NCBI GenBank assembly: GCA_036426205.1
Contig: WSYH01001919.1
Location: 1-64,000 of the forward strand
Direction: 5' to 3'
DNA from: Ascaphus truei
Taxonomy: Eukaryota; Chordata; Amphibia; Anura; Ascaphidae
DNA length: 64,000 bases
A program made the translations under genes and the position numbers. Numbering within the stretch: the stretch's first letter is position 1; each line of letters starts with the position of its first letter. A model generated the notes under the pieces. The model worked only from the letters and a program-made list of their open reading frames with translations. It did not search any database and was not told the origin of the DNA. Below, piece by piece: positions 9,481 to 22,560 of this stretch.

Positions 9481-11220
9481 TCTATATATATATATATATT
9501 CAGTATATATATATATATATCACAGTAATATATACACACGATGTAACCATATACAAATAATGTGACAGGGTTACCAAACAAGCGTACTGTCCTACAACCA
9601 AACCTTCTCCATACACGAACACATCTTAAAATCAATTTCTTAATACACCCAACTTGATCTCACAATATTATATTCATCACAAACCCAATGAAAACACCCA
9701 CATTCCAATATATATGATGCATAAAATCTATGCACCATATACATTCTGCAAATGCATCAACCAAGTAATCAAAATCATATGTGAGCAATCATATTTACAT
9801 CCTAAACAATTCACACTCCACCTTGAACAATGAAACAAATACAACTAAATACACGCCGGGAGCAGAACACATTTAGCCTGTGAAAAAATATAGTCCACCA
9901 AATCAACCTTTAAAACACAAGGCATCGCTGACCTCCCTCAAACACACCATACACATACCAAGGAAATACATCTACGTAATTTAAATTCTTTTAAACTCCA
10001 ATAAAGCATCGCTCCAACCGATAGACAATTAATTTAAAACACATCAAACCAAGCTTTTTTAAAAACACATTCACTTTCTACCCTGTATGTATATGATCTT
10101 CTAGAATAGATACATACAATACATACAGTGTCAAAGAAATGATGATACCACAAATAAAAAAAAATACACATGTTTAAAACAGCTTTTTAAAAAAAATTAA
10201 CCAAGTCAGTAAATAAAATTCCATTCTTATAGTCTACTTACCCAAGGCAGTCCTGAACCTCCTCAAACACACAATACACATACCAAGAACATCTGTCTAA
10301 TTTACAATACTTGACAATCACAATAAAGCATAGCAGCGCTAGAACAAATTATCTTTAAAAAACATCAATCCAGCTTTAATTTTCTTTTTAGCAAACAAAC
10401 AATTCTATGTTTCTTACCCTTGTATGTATTATATCCTCTCTAGACACATTATACTAAAGATACATACATAAACATCGTGCAAGAACTAATTATACCACAA
10501 AAAAAAATACACATGTCTTTACAAAAAATCGCTTTTTTGTAAAAAACCTGTTAACAAGGTATAGTAAACTACATTTTTTAGTTCACACTAACCAACGGCT
10601 CTCGCTGACCTCCCTCAAACACACCATTACCATACCAAGAATACATCTTCTAATTTTAAAAATACTTTTAAACTCACAATAAGCATAGCAGCATAGACAA
10701 TTATTTAAAACACATCAAATCAAGCTTTAACACAAATCACTTCTCAATGAATCAACCAAGTAACAAAATCAATTATCACTCATTGCTTACATCCCTAAAC
10801 AATTCACACTCCCTCCTGCACTGAACCAATTAACTATATTCACGCCGAGCAGAACAATGTAGACTGTTAAAAAATACAATACCGCCAGAATACAACCTTT
10901 AAAACCCAGGCAAACAAAATAAATACCAGGAAGACTCTCGCTCATGTTAAATACTTTAACCTCACAATATTCATAGAGCATAGACAATTAATTTACACAC
11001 TCAAATCGAAGCTTTTAAAACAACATCATTTCTTACCCTGCTATGTATATATCTCTCTAGACATATATACATACATCCATATACAGTGGCAATAAATGAT
11101 ATACCACAAAAAAAATACCTGGTTAAAAAACCTTTTGAAAAAATTAAACAAGTTAAATAAAATACATTTCTTTAGTCACTTTAACCCTTACTTGGCCCCA
11201 CCGACTCCCGTTGCGCAGCT
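9481..11220. repeat. Fold-back copy 2, inner arm with about 330-bp tandem units
   Basis: After a TA run the arm follows 1650-2280 of copy 1, then repeats. ACCTCC(C)TCA with AAACACAC recurs near 9931, 10257 and 10608. Each unit carries CATAGCAGC and a CCCTGTATGTATAT block. The last unit switches back to the earlier arm sequence near 10740. Base quality appears poor, with many small indels between units. Confidence 0.6.
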
Positions 11221-11229
11221 TACTCACGA

Positions 11230-11790
11230 ACCAATCACGATCAGGAAGCCCCTAAGAATAAAAGAACCATAGAAATAATAAACAATAACCTAAAAATCCA
11301 AATCAATCCACGGTCTTCTATTTGGTAATCCATCTTCCATCTGGTTATTCTTCTTTCTTTCTACTCGCCTTCCAGCGGTGCGGGCGGGTCTTCTCCCCGT
11401 CTAGCCCACTTCCCCTGGTCGCTTTCTTGCCAGAGGGTCCTCCTCCGCGTCGCCTGGCTCAAAATGAGACGACATAGGCCTTTTAAGGCTATGACGTCAA
11501 CATTTTTCGTCATGGTTCGCGACGGTCCTGATTGGGCTTGGTGTAAAACCTGGTGTTTTGGCCGGAAAAAAAAATGATTATGTCACTTAAGGGAGGCAAG
11601 TGACAAGCACAGCGCCAATGCAGAAGCTTGCTTCAATTTGCCTTTAAGATGACGTCATGAAAAACACAATGGCCTCCCTCACATGGATTGTAGCATCACA
11701 GCGTGGGACCTCCTTCCCTACTCTGGTGGCTCTCGTCCATGTGCCAGAGGCTTGGGGGGGAAAGGATGTGACTCCATTGAAAGCTTGTCA
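11230..11790 (-). promoter_or_regulatory. Fold-back element centre, promoter-like
   Basis: Read on the minus strand, this segment has CRE palindromes TGACGTCA at 11650-11657 and 11492-11499, a CCAAT box (complement at 11531-11535) and an AT/TTAAAAGG block near 11479, followed by a short reading frame. The same order occurs at 56155-56271 on the plus strand. CRE and CCAAT motifs are typical of vertebrate promoters. That this drives an element transcript is inference. Confidence 0.45.
11290..11400 (-). CDS. Short basic reading frame ending PWIDLDF, copy A (partial)
   Basis: On the minus strand 36 codons are open after an in-frame stop at 11401-11403, ending in a TAG at 11290-11292. The product is arginine-rich (GRRVERKK), then MEDG, then PWIDLDF at the C-terminus. 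The copy at 56738-56929 keeps GR, ERK, EDG and PWIDLDF in the same order and frame despite divergent DNA. This hints at past coding. The function is unknown. A start codon is not clear, apart from ATG in MEDG, so it could be a last exon. Confidence 0.35.
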   Translation of the reverse strand, partial: TGRRPARTAGRRVERKKNNQMEDGLPNRRPWIDLDF

Positions 11791-13940
11791 TGGCCACCAC
11801 GCCCCCGCAACCACAGCCACACCCCCTCCCTCGTAAACCTGCCCTCTCCCCCCAACCGCACATTGGCGGTGTATACCGCTGTGCACGCGCCTCCCACCAA
11901 ACGCCGGCCGCGCAAACGCATGTGGCAGTCAGACAGGGACTCAGCCTTTAAAAAAATTACAACACTTTTCATTAACCAGCTGCGCATGCACATTCATGTG
12001 AACCCATAAGTGCGTAGCAACTTGAGTTGCGCTGTTCAGACCACACGCAGCAGCGCATGCTACCGCAAACATCAGGGTTACAGTACTTGTAGATTCGAAG
12101 AAATGTGGTCTAAAATTATAACACGCTGCATGTTAATATGTGCACGTATCCATGTACATGTCGCATAGATCACTGGTGCCGATGTGTTACAGAGCCCTAT
12201 GCACACGCCTCCCGAAGGCGGACCTGCTAGCGGTATGCAATTCCTGTGACAGCACCATACCATTACTTGTAATGGAACAATATGTGGTACCTTAACTGGA
12301 ACATGGACAGGATGAAACATGATAATACTACATATCTCAATTATAAACATTCGGATCAATGTACAAAATCTGTGCCTTTGTATTTCGAAAAAGATATTAC
12401 ATGGCCTCCCCATTCAATGCATGTTCCAGTCAAGACAAACAGAGTTTTGTGTTTTTTGACGTGTCACATTTTTGACAATGGTCCTATGTTTTCCAGCAAT
12501 ATTCATTTATCTATTGTAAGCTTATATTGTGCTTGTGTAATTGTACTCATAAATTAGTATTCGTTTTGTTACATGTATTCTTCCTAACTTAATGATATTG
12601 AATCAATCTAAACACATATAAATGTGTAAAATATTTTTTCTATGTTTCTGTTAACTTATGTTGACGACTTGTATTTATTCGTAAAGGCTACTTACCATAA
12701 GAGAATTGTATAATTTGCACATATAGCATACCTCTAACAAATCATGACTATCTTTTTTCTAACAGCATGTTTATCCTTAATCTAGACCCTAAGGAGAGCA
12801 TTACCTTTATACATCATATTGGAGACTACATTAATGTTATGTTATATATTATGCGGTACTAATTTGCTAGTTGAAACATACACATGACGAATGTAACATT
12901 TGGCATCTGACATTATTAGCAACACAGAGAGGGGAGGGGAGAAAAAGGCGGGACAATATGAGGTATAAGATGATGATTTCACAGGAACACTATTAACATA
13001 GACAGTGCATAATCCCAGAAGAAAAAAAAGAAAACAGGGGGGGGGGGACTAAAACAAGTAAAGGGATTTGTTTTGTCAACTATTATTGCAGGCGGTTCAC
13101 AACATACCACTTATATGTTATGTTACTACACAATACAACCGTCGGAATACTGAAGTGATATCATATATGATTGCAATGGAATAATATCCATAATCATTGA
13201 TTATGATTATAACCACATAATTAGGTGATCATCGATGACTAACTGGAAGTGAGAGAAGACAAGCACGGTTAGCATGATGTAATATACAGCACTTACAGTT
13301 AGGAAGGAGTGGGGTGGAGCGGAGTAGACATGAAAGAATAAAGACATAAATATGGGATAATAAAAGGCCAATTCGTGTATGAAAATACTATGTACATAGC
13401 ATATAATACTTATCTAATTTAGTCCATACTCAGCATCGGTAGATAGAACAAAGGCTATGCACGCATGAGTATGTGTAGTCCGAAGGGAAAGGAAAAAGTT
13501 ATCAGCCAGAAAGCAACCGAACTTAAGGTATGAAATGAATGTAACGGTTTGGGGCACAACGAAGCAACTCAATAGTTACAATCTTTGTATGCCGTGGTAC
13601 CAACGTGTCATGTGGAGTTCGAAAATATAAAACTGTCGGCATACGCTTAATACCTTTAAGAAAATCATTGTGGTTGATCATTGATCGTAAGTTTTAGGAG
13701 AGCACAACCATAGCATCGATGGTGTAATTCATCAAGTAGACACAGCTGTACAACACACTGGGATGGGACTAGATACATTGAGGCACATAAGACTAGTCAG
13801 TATGGATAATATAACATGCGACAGGTACGAGAATAGACATATGACATACAATTCTGTGCCATAATAAAAATGACATATTACAACATACATCCATATCAAG
13901 ATGTGGTTTAACAAATACACAGTGTTATGTGAGGAGGAGG
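11791..13940. other. Unassigned DNA
   Basis: 11880-12260 is CpG-rich and has two related GC blocks (CACGCGCCTCCC near 11883, CACACGCCTCCC near 12201), suggestive of a degenerate DNA transposon. From 12300 to 13940 I see no domain, long open frame or repeat. Confidence 0.3.
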
Positions 13941-13949
13941 TAAGAACAC

Positions 13950-14690
13950 TATCCTATGATGATAAGAAGGTCACACTTAATGACACCACACTTGATGGCA
14001 GAATTCATAAAATCCATACATAGTTGTTGGTACCTGAGAATAGTGTCATCACATGCTGACGTGGTTCACACCACTGCTGTCTGCTCATTGTCCCTGCACA
14101 ATTAGGGGATGTTGTTCGTCAAGCCCCTCCCTATGTCCCCGCCTTTAGGTTATGACTCATGCATATTGTTGCAGAATGCAGGGGCAACAAATGGCATGTC
14201 AGAAACGTTCTCCATGCTTTACTTAATGCACCGCCACGTTTATCTAAACCCTGAACCGCTTTTCAACAGTCCAAATTGTACGCTCATAACTGACCGAGCG
14301 GATATTGTGCAACATATATCTGTTCCGCAGTGATTGCGGATTGCCAATGGGTCAAAAGTCACTGTCGGATCTCCCCGTAACCCTGAGTCCCCTAAAAGAC
14401 ACCGTACACATTAATATAGAGATACACATTTTCATTAATGTTGGTCACATATGTTTGAAGGTAATTTAAATATTATGTGTAGCAAACCACCCCACCCCCC
14501 ACACCACCCGCACAAGAGGCGCTCCCTGCACGGTCCACCACCCCTCGTGAATAGTGCCGGCGGGTCCACCGCTGCTCCGGTTCGCCCTGTTCACCCCCGG
14601 AACCCACTCCGGCACTCCGCTGGCGATCCCCCACCCCTTGTAGAGGCGGCCAAAAGACCGGGGACCCAGAAATCGTGACGCTTTTACCTC
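13950..14690 (+). pseudogene. Possible PIF/Harbinger transposase relic
   Basis: Around 14171-14212 the plus strand reads QNAGATNGMSETFS, resembling the helix-turn-helix segment (GATxGMSQxTFS type) of PIF/Harbinger nucleases. TDRADIV follows near 14290 and RNPESPKRHRTH near 14380-14415, where the family has a conserved Y-R-N-R-K-H block. Frame changes and stops separate the pieces. The DDE residues cannot be placed with confidence. It could be chance similarity. Confidence 0.35.
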
Positions 14691-14699
14691 CTGGGGTTA

Positions 14700-16140
14700 C
14701 CACCACATTAAACCCTACACCATTCCCATAATTAGGATTGCGCTCACGATTACCCATCTGTTTTTCTTTTTTCTTTCTAGCTTGCTCCCAAAAATTGGCC
14801 CCGCTTTAAAATTCCCTCACAGAACCTGGGTAATTCAGGCGATAGCCCTGGCCTCCCTGATTTGACAGTCATGTGAAACAAGCATCCATGCTGTGATTGG
14901 TCACCAGCCCCTCTACCATGCTCCTTTCTATGGCAGCGGTGAGCTAGATAAGGGAACCTAAGACTCAGCGCTCCACGGCCATTCGGATCTCTAACGTCCC
15001 GTACGGGATTTTTTTATGAAGCACAGTAGGAAGATGCGAGGCTTTTATTGTTGTTACTTTCGTCATGGACGCAGGGAGCAAGACTTTCATGGCTGGACTT
15101 TCTGCCACACCAGCGCTTCTGCCGCAAATTTTACCCTGGTTGGACAGTCCCCCCCTACCCCCATTGGTAAGTGGCAGAGGTAAGGCCAAGCCCTGGATAA
15201 CCGTTTTTTTGATGTGGCAACTCAGCACCCTGTGTCAGAATGTCACCCCTGTATGCCCTGTTTTTGTGAGGATCGCCATTCTATTAATTGTGTTTCTTTG
15301 TGCTGGCTTGCTGGCTTCGGGCTGAACTATATGATGTTTGTATGAAACGGCCTGCTTGTCCTGCCGTTTGCACTTAATCACATCGGTAACCCTTGTTCCT
15401 GTCTCCGTCACAGTACGCATCTACAACAATTAGATTAAAACAAAAATTACACTTTTCAGTCTTAAGGGATTTTTTCCTTTTTAAAGCAGCAACAGGTCTT
15501 GTTATTTTTTGTGTACCCTAAATTACCTACATCTCTAATAACTACACTGCATTACTCTAGCTTCAAACATTTTAAGAAATGCAGACAGTTTACTATCAGT
15601 CTTTTGTACAGTTTTTTTGTATTTCAGAGCCCCAAATGTATTTTGTTATATGTTCACAACGGACGGTAAGTTAAGAAGAAGGCTTACGGACTGGTTGTGC
15701 CCGCACGGCCCCACCACATCGCCTGAGTGGCGTAGGTTCTAACATTATTAATCCTTGTGTAAGATAGAGTGGTTTAAAGGTGCATTTCGGTCCATAGACC
15801 CAACTGGAACTGTAGCTCAAAAATCTAGCTGATATCTACCCTATGCAAGCAATTATCACATATAAGATATTAAAGCATTGCATTTAATAACAGCCGTATG
15901 TCGACTGATCTAATAAGACACGACTCAACGCTTGCCAAGAACAAGAAGGAACCACCACCTGTCCCCCTGCTTTCATATAGGCCCGTTTGCCTATTCTATT
16001 TCACAATTTCGTTTAAACCCCCCCCCCACGTACTAAAAATTACGCCCTGACCCTTAGCAAGACCTAGATTCTTATATCCAAATCTATATGTAATCCTGCC
16101 ACCTCTGGCACTGTAAGGACTCGTTTGTAATTTTTGTAAC
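14700..16140. other. Unassigned DNA with a fold-back fragment
   Basis: Near 14836-14875 the phrase GATAGCCCTGGCCTCCCT resembles the fold-back element inner arm (compare 2045-2075 and 55650). The rest, including a short open frame at 15065-15325, shows no recognisable domain. Confidence 0.3.
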
Positions 16141-16189
16141 TTAATAGTGATATGCTGGCTCCTGAGAGGTGGGGTGAAACGGAGGGCGC

Positions 16190-16352
16190 CGTGAGACCAT
16201 GGAACAGATTGAAATCCATGTCCGATGGGGCGCGGGGCGGGGGGGGGGAGGATGGGCGGGCGGTGAGTGGGGGGGGGGGGAAGGGCGGGGCTGCGGATAG
16301 GGGGTTAGAGGTGGGCGGCGGTGTGGTGGGGGGTGCGGGGGGGGGGTGTAAA
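16190..16352. repeat. G-rich low-complexity tract
   Basis: Broken runs of G with short GC and GTG interruptions. Translations on both strands are glycine- or proline-only and meaningless. Confidence 0.8.
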
Positions 16353-16526
16353 ATCAACAATAAACCTCATTATTTCCACGTGTAGGGAATCCCCCACTAA
16401 TACCACAGTGCAACTCTCGCAAAGACGTCAACGCGACTCTCATAATACTACTTTAACCAACAGCCACTCCAAACTAACATAGTAACACCCTCTATTACTA
16501 CTTTAACAAACCGCTTGGAAACACCA

Positions 16527-16828
16527 TGCGGGGGGGGGGGTTTGGGGGCGGGGGGGGGGGCGGGGGGGGCTGTGGGGGGGGGGGGGGGGGGGGGGAGGGG
16601 TGGGCGGGGGGGGGGGGACGGGGTGGGGGGGGCGCTGGGAGGGGGGGGGGGGGGGGGGGGGTCGGGGGGGGGTGTGGGGGGGGGGGGGGGGTGGGGGGCG
16701 GGGGGGGGGGTCGGGGGGGGGTGGGGGGGAAACTCCTAAAATTCTCAAAATAATTACCAAAAAAACCGGGGTTGGGGGGGGGGGGGCGGGGGGGGGGGGG
16801 GGGGGGGGGGGGGGCGGGGGGGGGGGCA
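16527..16828. repeat. Near-pure poly-G tract
   Basis: About 300 bp are almost entirely G with rare C, T or A, interrupted once near 16728-16772 by ordinary AT-containing sequence. Such a tract could form G-quadruplexes, but it also looks like a base-calling artefact. Open frames through it are not genes. Confidence 0.85.
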
Positions 16829-16849
16829 ATGAGAGCGGCATGCGGTAAT

Positions 16850-19800
16850 TATTTCACGGAAGGACCGGCACAGCCTAATAGCCCCGGTCCCTGAAAGCCT
16901 CGGGGATTGGCCTGCTAAAAGCTTACCGCTGGGCCGCAGACGAGCAGAAGAGAAAAGGGGGACACTGGTGAGGTGCGTTTTATATGAGGGGTCAGTATAG
17001 GGGTGAAGCCTTAAGGCCACCGTATTGCTGGTGAGAGATATTGGCGGCCAGGAAAGGGCTTATAAGGAGTGCCATTGCCTCCCCAACGTTAGGGTCGATG
17101 TTAGGGGGGAATTTGCCATTTTTCTCGCAGGGGGCGCCGTTTTTTGACAGTAGCCCCACCGCTGTACCACCACATTGCGCAGCCCCCTTCAGACACCACG
17201 GTTTTTTGTATTGTGAGACGGCAAACGTTTACATGTACCAGTCTGATCCCCCCGACACACAGAGCACTACCAGCTCTCTACTGCACAGGACCGACGAAAA
17301 CAGAGAAGAAGCCAATGCCCACACAATTTTTGCTTTCCTGCATCTTTAAAATAAATTTTTGACAAAGCGTTTATTTTTTACCCTGACCCATAGACCACCA
17401 GTGACCCCCACTCGCGCGTTCACCCGCGGATTACTATTGTAAGTGCAAGTAAACAAAAAAGAAAAAGAAACTTAGTATGCAAAAAAAAAAGACTTAGGCT
17501 AAGAGTATAAAGAAAGGGACTTGACTGCACGACAGATTAGGTCCAGCTCTGCGAGGGTGAGGCGCTTGGGAAAACCAATGGGCTTTTTCTGAAAGACAGA
17601 CATTTCAAAGGAAATAAATTTATCTTCTCCTGTTGATGGGAGACTTTGCTATAAGTCTCACCCGGACCGCCCCCCCACGTCTGCCTACCCGTGGTCCCTA
17701 ATATTAAATCTGAAAACATCCTTGCGCCAGGGTTACACTCACTATGCTTTAAGAACAAAACGAGAGGAAGAAGAAGATACATCACCAGATGAAGAGGCAA
17801 AAGGATTCCAGTGAGTCGGTCCAAACCCATTGACTTCAAGAAGCCAATGTTCTTTCCCCAGAATTTCATATCCGGTTCCCCATACTGTCACCCTCCCTCT
17901 GTCCGTAGCCCCGTTTTTGTGTATTTTTTATTGTCCAAAATGCATTACGGTACCAAATTTACAAAACCTTCAGCAGAAAATTTAGCCAATCATGTCCACG
18001 CGCCCTACCCCCATTCAGCGACCCCTTTTGGCATTTCTCGCCTGCCCAGCGGTCTTATTTTAAGTTCTCAAGCTCACCCCCCACTGTGCACTGCGCACAA
18101 ACTATCGAAGACATCCACCTCCTATCCCCGGACCCCACTCATTTTCTTGGTTTTTATTGTGCACTCACACTTTAGTTCCCTATCCGTCGGAAGCACTTTT
18201 AAAGACACCACCCACAATGGAGTCGCTATGACCTTGCATCGCTGCAGTCTGAAAGCCTCTAACCTTAACCTTTTTTTGGGTCATTTCTTTATGAGGACAT
18301 ACAAAAATATGTTCATAATAAATGGTTTTCCAAGATCCTTCTGTTCTCTGTAGCTTTCACCCGTTGTCTCCAAGCCGTGTTCCTCAGAAGGACAGACAGT
18401 TGCTGCGAGCTTAGGCACTCTTCTAACTAAGCAGCGTTCTGCTGCTCAATCTTCTGAGAAGCTGGGGAAACTAAAAAAAACAACAACCCCCAGTTTTGAG
18501 ATAAGAGTCGTGGGACAGAATCCTATGTCTTAGATTGTTTGCTCTGCAATGTCCATTTATTACACTACAACTGGGCACTTCACATCTAAATAAAACAAAG
18601 TATTTTGTACCAGAACTTCTTTTTCTTTCTTCTGCATAGTTACATGCTACACCCACCCCACAAACACCTGTCCATTAAAAGCTGCCAGTCTCACACTTTT
18701 CACCTTAATCCAAAAAGCGCTATGAATAATGATTGCCGCTGGGACAACGATGGTCGCGGTTTTTAGCTGTCTAAACATGATTAAGTTATACAACAGCAGT
18801 GCGTTAACCAATAGCCCATGAGCACAAAGTATTTCTCCTAAGGCATCTCTTTGCAAGGGCCCATGCGAGATTCGGGGCTCCACCCCTCCGGCCTAATATT
18901 CACAAGGTGGAAAGAAAACTAAACCCCTGTGAATTGATGGATACCTCCCCATCCAGTGTCAATATGTGTCCTTTTTATAAAACCTTGTCACCCTTTGATT
19001 TTTGTACCCCCTGTATGCTTCCCCCTGTTCCCCATCTTTACAGTACTTCCCCCTTTTATCCCCTTGGTATATGAAAATCCCAACCTAAAAATGGTTAGGT
19101 GGTTGTTTGATAGTGACCAGATTGAAGTGGTAGGTTAGTTTTTTAATAAAAATATATAAAGAAAAAGGAATAAGGAATATCTATATTATTTTTATGTACC
19201 TACTACCCCTACTATCCCTATATCAGTTTTATTTATACCCTATATATATTCAATAGTTACTCGTTAATGCATCATTTGCTATTTATTCCGATTCGATACA
19301 GCAGCATCGGGGGGGCGTGAAAGCATGGATTCTACCCCCCTGCAGCGATGGCATGTGGTCAGCAACCATTCTCTGGAAACGGCTGGAGCTCTCGCAATGC
19401 CTGGCTCCGGATGACCTTCACCTTACCCCCAGTCTCTACCTACCGACAGTTCACTACCGTCTGTTACAGCATTTTCACAAGTCACTCTTTTTTTTCCTAC
19501 CAATTTTCACTCATCTGATGTAGACCGCAATTTAGCTTTAGAAGAAAATGCATGGCTTTGTCCATATGATCCGTTTTGCCATCCCTATCTACCGCATTCC
19601 CTCCCAGCCACCTTTTCTACAGATAAGCTCCATCCCACTGCGTTGTCTTTTGTAAACGTCGGTATATAAATAAAAATGCCCCTACATCATCTCGGGCCCA
19701 CAATGGCCTGGTATTTTGTCACATTCATAGCTACATGCACGTGATTTAGTACATTTAGTGCATAATCAGGATTGTTTTTCAATTCTGGACGCGTATTCGG

Positions 19801-21650
19801 TTTCTCACCAGAGCTGAACAGATTTTGTTGTGCCATGTCAGGTAGCACCACCCCTGGTGGCCAATTCCAAAAACAAAAAAAAAGAATAACTGACGTTGAT
19901 TTTCCTTCTTTTGTTAAGGCTGTCTTCTAATGAGTGTTGTTACTCTCTGTGTAAGGAGAATATGGGCTTAAGGTGGAGTGGGTCAACTCCAGTTCAAGGT
20001 TTTTTCGCCAACCAATCAGGTTGATTTTAATGGTACTCTCTGGCTGTCTAGCCCACAGGTGGCTCAATACTATAACCCTGTCCCCCCGTTCGGCCACCTT
20101 TTTTTTATTCCCGTGCACGTTCAGAAAGCCCTGTGGTTATGAGGACCACAAAAACAACTTTGACTCACGTCTCGAACAGCGGGTTCTTTTTAAACTTGTC
20201 ACAATGGACCTCACCCCAACCGTACCAGTGTTTTAAGGTATCCTGCCCAAGTACAGGTCAGCCCCCTAGTTCAGTGCCAAACCTTGATTGAGCCCACCGG
20301 TGTGCTTATGGAGGATACAACTGCGGAGGCCACTCAGACTTTTACTGAACCACAGCGTAGATACACCATTACGGGGACAATACCAAAGGCCCTTTTTAGT
20401 GGCCAGATCGTCCGTGGGCGTGGGTAGGGGGGGGGGCCGGAGGAGAACCACGTGATTTGACTATTTTTTATGCTGTTAATTGCATCTCCATTTTATGTAA
20501 TTTAGGCCTTGGTCATATTAAAATTACTTTAAGTTCTGTTAAAAAATAAAAAAGCCGCTAATCTTAAAAACCCAGCTGCATGTCAAACAAATTTTCGTAC
20601 ACCTCCCCCCCCCGGCTCACCCCATTAGTTTTTATATTTTCCTTCTCCCCGGTGAAGTTTATGTACTTGGTCTCGCGGTGTTTTTGCGGACAGGACTAAA
20701 GCAACACAAAGGAGTTGAAATGAAACAGAAAAATAAAACGTCGGCATATACAGTAACATAAATACCCGAGTACAGTTTTAAGTTTTAATTGCCCCCGCAA
20801 ACTGGACCCCTTTGCTCTGAACCCTTCTACCACATTTAGCTGCTCGCTGGTATTTTTGTAGAGTTGATTGGGGGGACCTCGATCTCCTTTTATGGTTTTC
20901 TTCCTTAAATCGCGTTCATCTCATTATATATTTCCCAGCTCTTCCATCCTGGTGCCAGAAGGAGGCATTTAGCGCCTTACAAACACCCCCACTAAAAAAA
21001 AAGTCATGTTGTAGGACTATCTTGGACAGTTTCTCGAGTTTAAGCGTGCACTTGGACTATACCACAAAGCGCCTATCAAAATCTCATAATTGGATTTTTA
21101 TTGGTACATACCACATTTTGGATTCAAGCGCATTGAAACTAATTCTACACGTAATCACACTCAACTATATAATTTGTGTCTAGATTATTACTTCTTCGAA
21201 ACCAAACCTATTCCCAGTTCATTATCCACAAGAGATCACAAGTTATTATACATAGGCGACAAACAATCTCTACGGACGAGGAGCTTGGAGTCTCTCAGTG
21301 GATTAAAGGTACTCCCCAAGAAGCGCCTCGCTTTGAGACGTTTTCATATATGTATCATTTTGCACATGTGGGATGTGACTGATCTGTGCATAGAGAAACT
21401 GTAGGCACTAGGGGGCGAGGATGAGGAAAATTGCTCGGTGCATGAGGATTTACTTTGAAATACCAGAACATACGTATTCCCAACGCGGACGCTCAAAAAC
21501 TCAGGGGGCCACAAAAGCAAATGACGTACATTTAAACATTTACAAGTCTTTTTAGTTGATTGAAGGACCATTACAGCAGGCCCGCACACCACTTCTATTA
21601 ATAACTCCGGCTAGATTCCTGCAAATTTCTGGTAATCCGCGGTGATGTCT
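16850..21650. other. Unassigned DNA
   Basis: About 4.8 kb without a recognised gene. The longest frame, 17811-18353 on the plus strand, has no motif, signal or repeat that I recognise. Short poly-A and poly-C runs are frequent. Possible polyadenylation signals (AATAAA) occur near 17350 and 18598 without a supported transcript. Confidence 0.3.
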
Positions 21651-21654
21651 GACG

Positions 21655-21978
21655 GTTGTATAGTTTTCGGCCGGAGTGTATTGGGCGTTTAACTTCCGGC
21701 TGTGCTTTAAGCATTTATTACCACGGCTGCAATACTGCAATTGCGTTGGTGTTGTAAAAACACATGGACGTGGCGTTTTCGCGAGTGGTGTCTGGTACAA
21801 GCCGTCACCTATACCCCATACAAACCAGTACTTACATTTTTTATTCATAGTGTACATGTGCAGGGGGTCTCCGGAGCTGAACCGCTTGGTTTCAGGTCGG
21901 GGACCCCTGCCCCAAGATACACCCCTTTATGAGGTGCGGTACCCTCTGCGTTTAAGGTCCCGATCACGTGACTGCGGC
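21655..21978. repeat. Fold-back end segment with half type C module
   Basis: 21655-21830 (GGCTGCAATACTGCAATTGCG and what follows) matches 51930-52110. 21855-21978 is one half of the type C hairpin, ending at GATCACGTGACTGCGG. The other half is missing because a type A palindrome begins at 21980. Confidence 0.65.
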
Positions 21979-21979
21979 A

Positions 21980-22560
21980 TAACCCCTTAATGACTGTAGA
22001 GGTTAATAACCGCTATGGTGATTAAGGGGTTAGGGGACATTACTTTGTATGTTTTAATTTTTGTCTCTGTTTTGCAGCAAGCAGCGGAGGGGACGTGGGA
22101 AGTGGGTAGTGGGTGTGGGTGTGGTTATTTACACGGGATCCCCCTCCCCACATTTACATACAGTACACTGCACTCACAGAAACACAGGCCAGGCAGATTT
22201 TACTGACACAATAGGGGAGGGGGGCTTACACAGATTAGTCAAAGCAGGGAAATTTAGCAGACACAATAGGGGGAGGTTTTTTTACAAAGATTACAGTGAA
22301 GACAGGGAAGCTTCACACACAATAGGGGGAGGGGTTTTTACATAGATTACAGTGAAGGCAGGAGGTTTAAAACACACATTAGGGGGAGGGCGTTTTACAT
22401 AGATTACAGTGAAGGCAGGCAGGTTTAAAACACACAATAAAAATATGTATGTCATGTATTTATTGTTTATGTATTTTAAATACACAGGGGGTGTACTGTA
22501 TGTTGTTTATTGCAATGTTTATTGGGGGCAAATCAAAAGTCCCCAATAAACATGCTATTC
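21980..22560. repeat. Fold-back right-arm end, copy 2
   Basis: A type A palindrome (21980-22032) is followed by a GC-rich stretch, a minisatellite of about 55 bp (22195-22440) and ATTGGGGGCAAATC with its inverted partner near 22510-22550. It parallels 4654-5240 and 59645-60255. Confidence 0.7.

Noticed and set aside
16503..16841. Proline-rich and glycine-rich frames
   Set aside because: Direct consequence of the poly-G tract; no real codon structure.
17811..18353. 180-codon plus-strand frame
   Set aside because: No recognisable domain, signal peptide or family motif, and no supporting context. Frames of this length can occur by chance in 64 kb.
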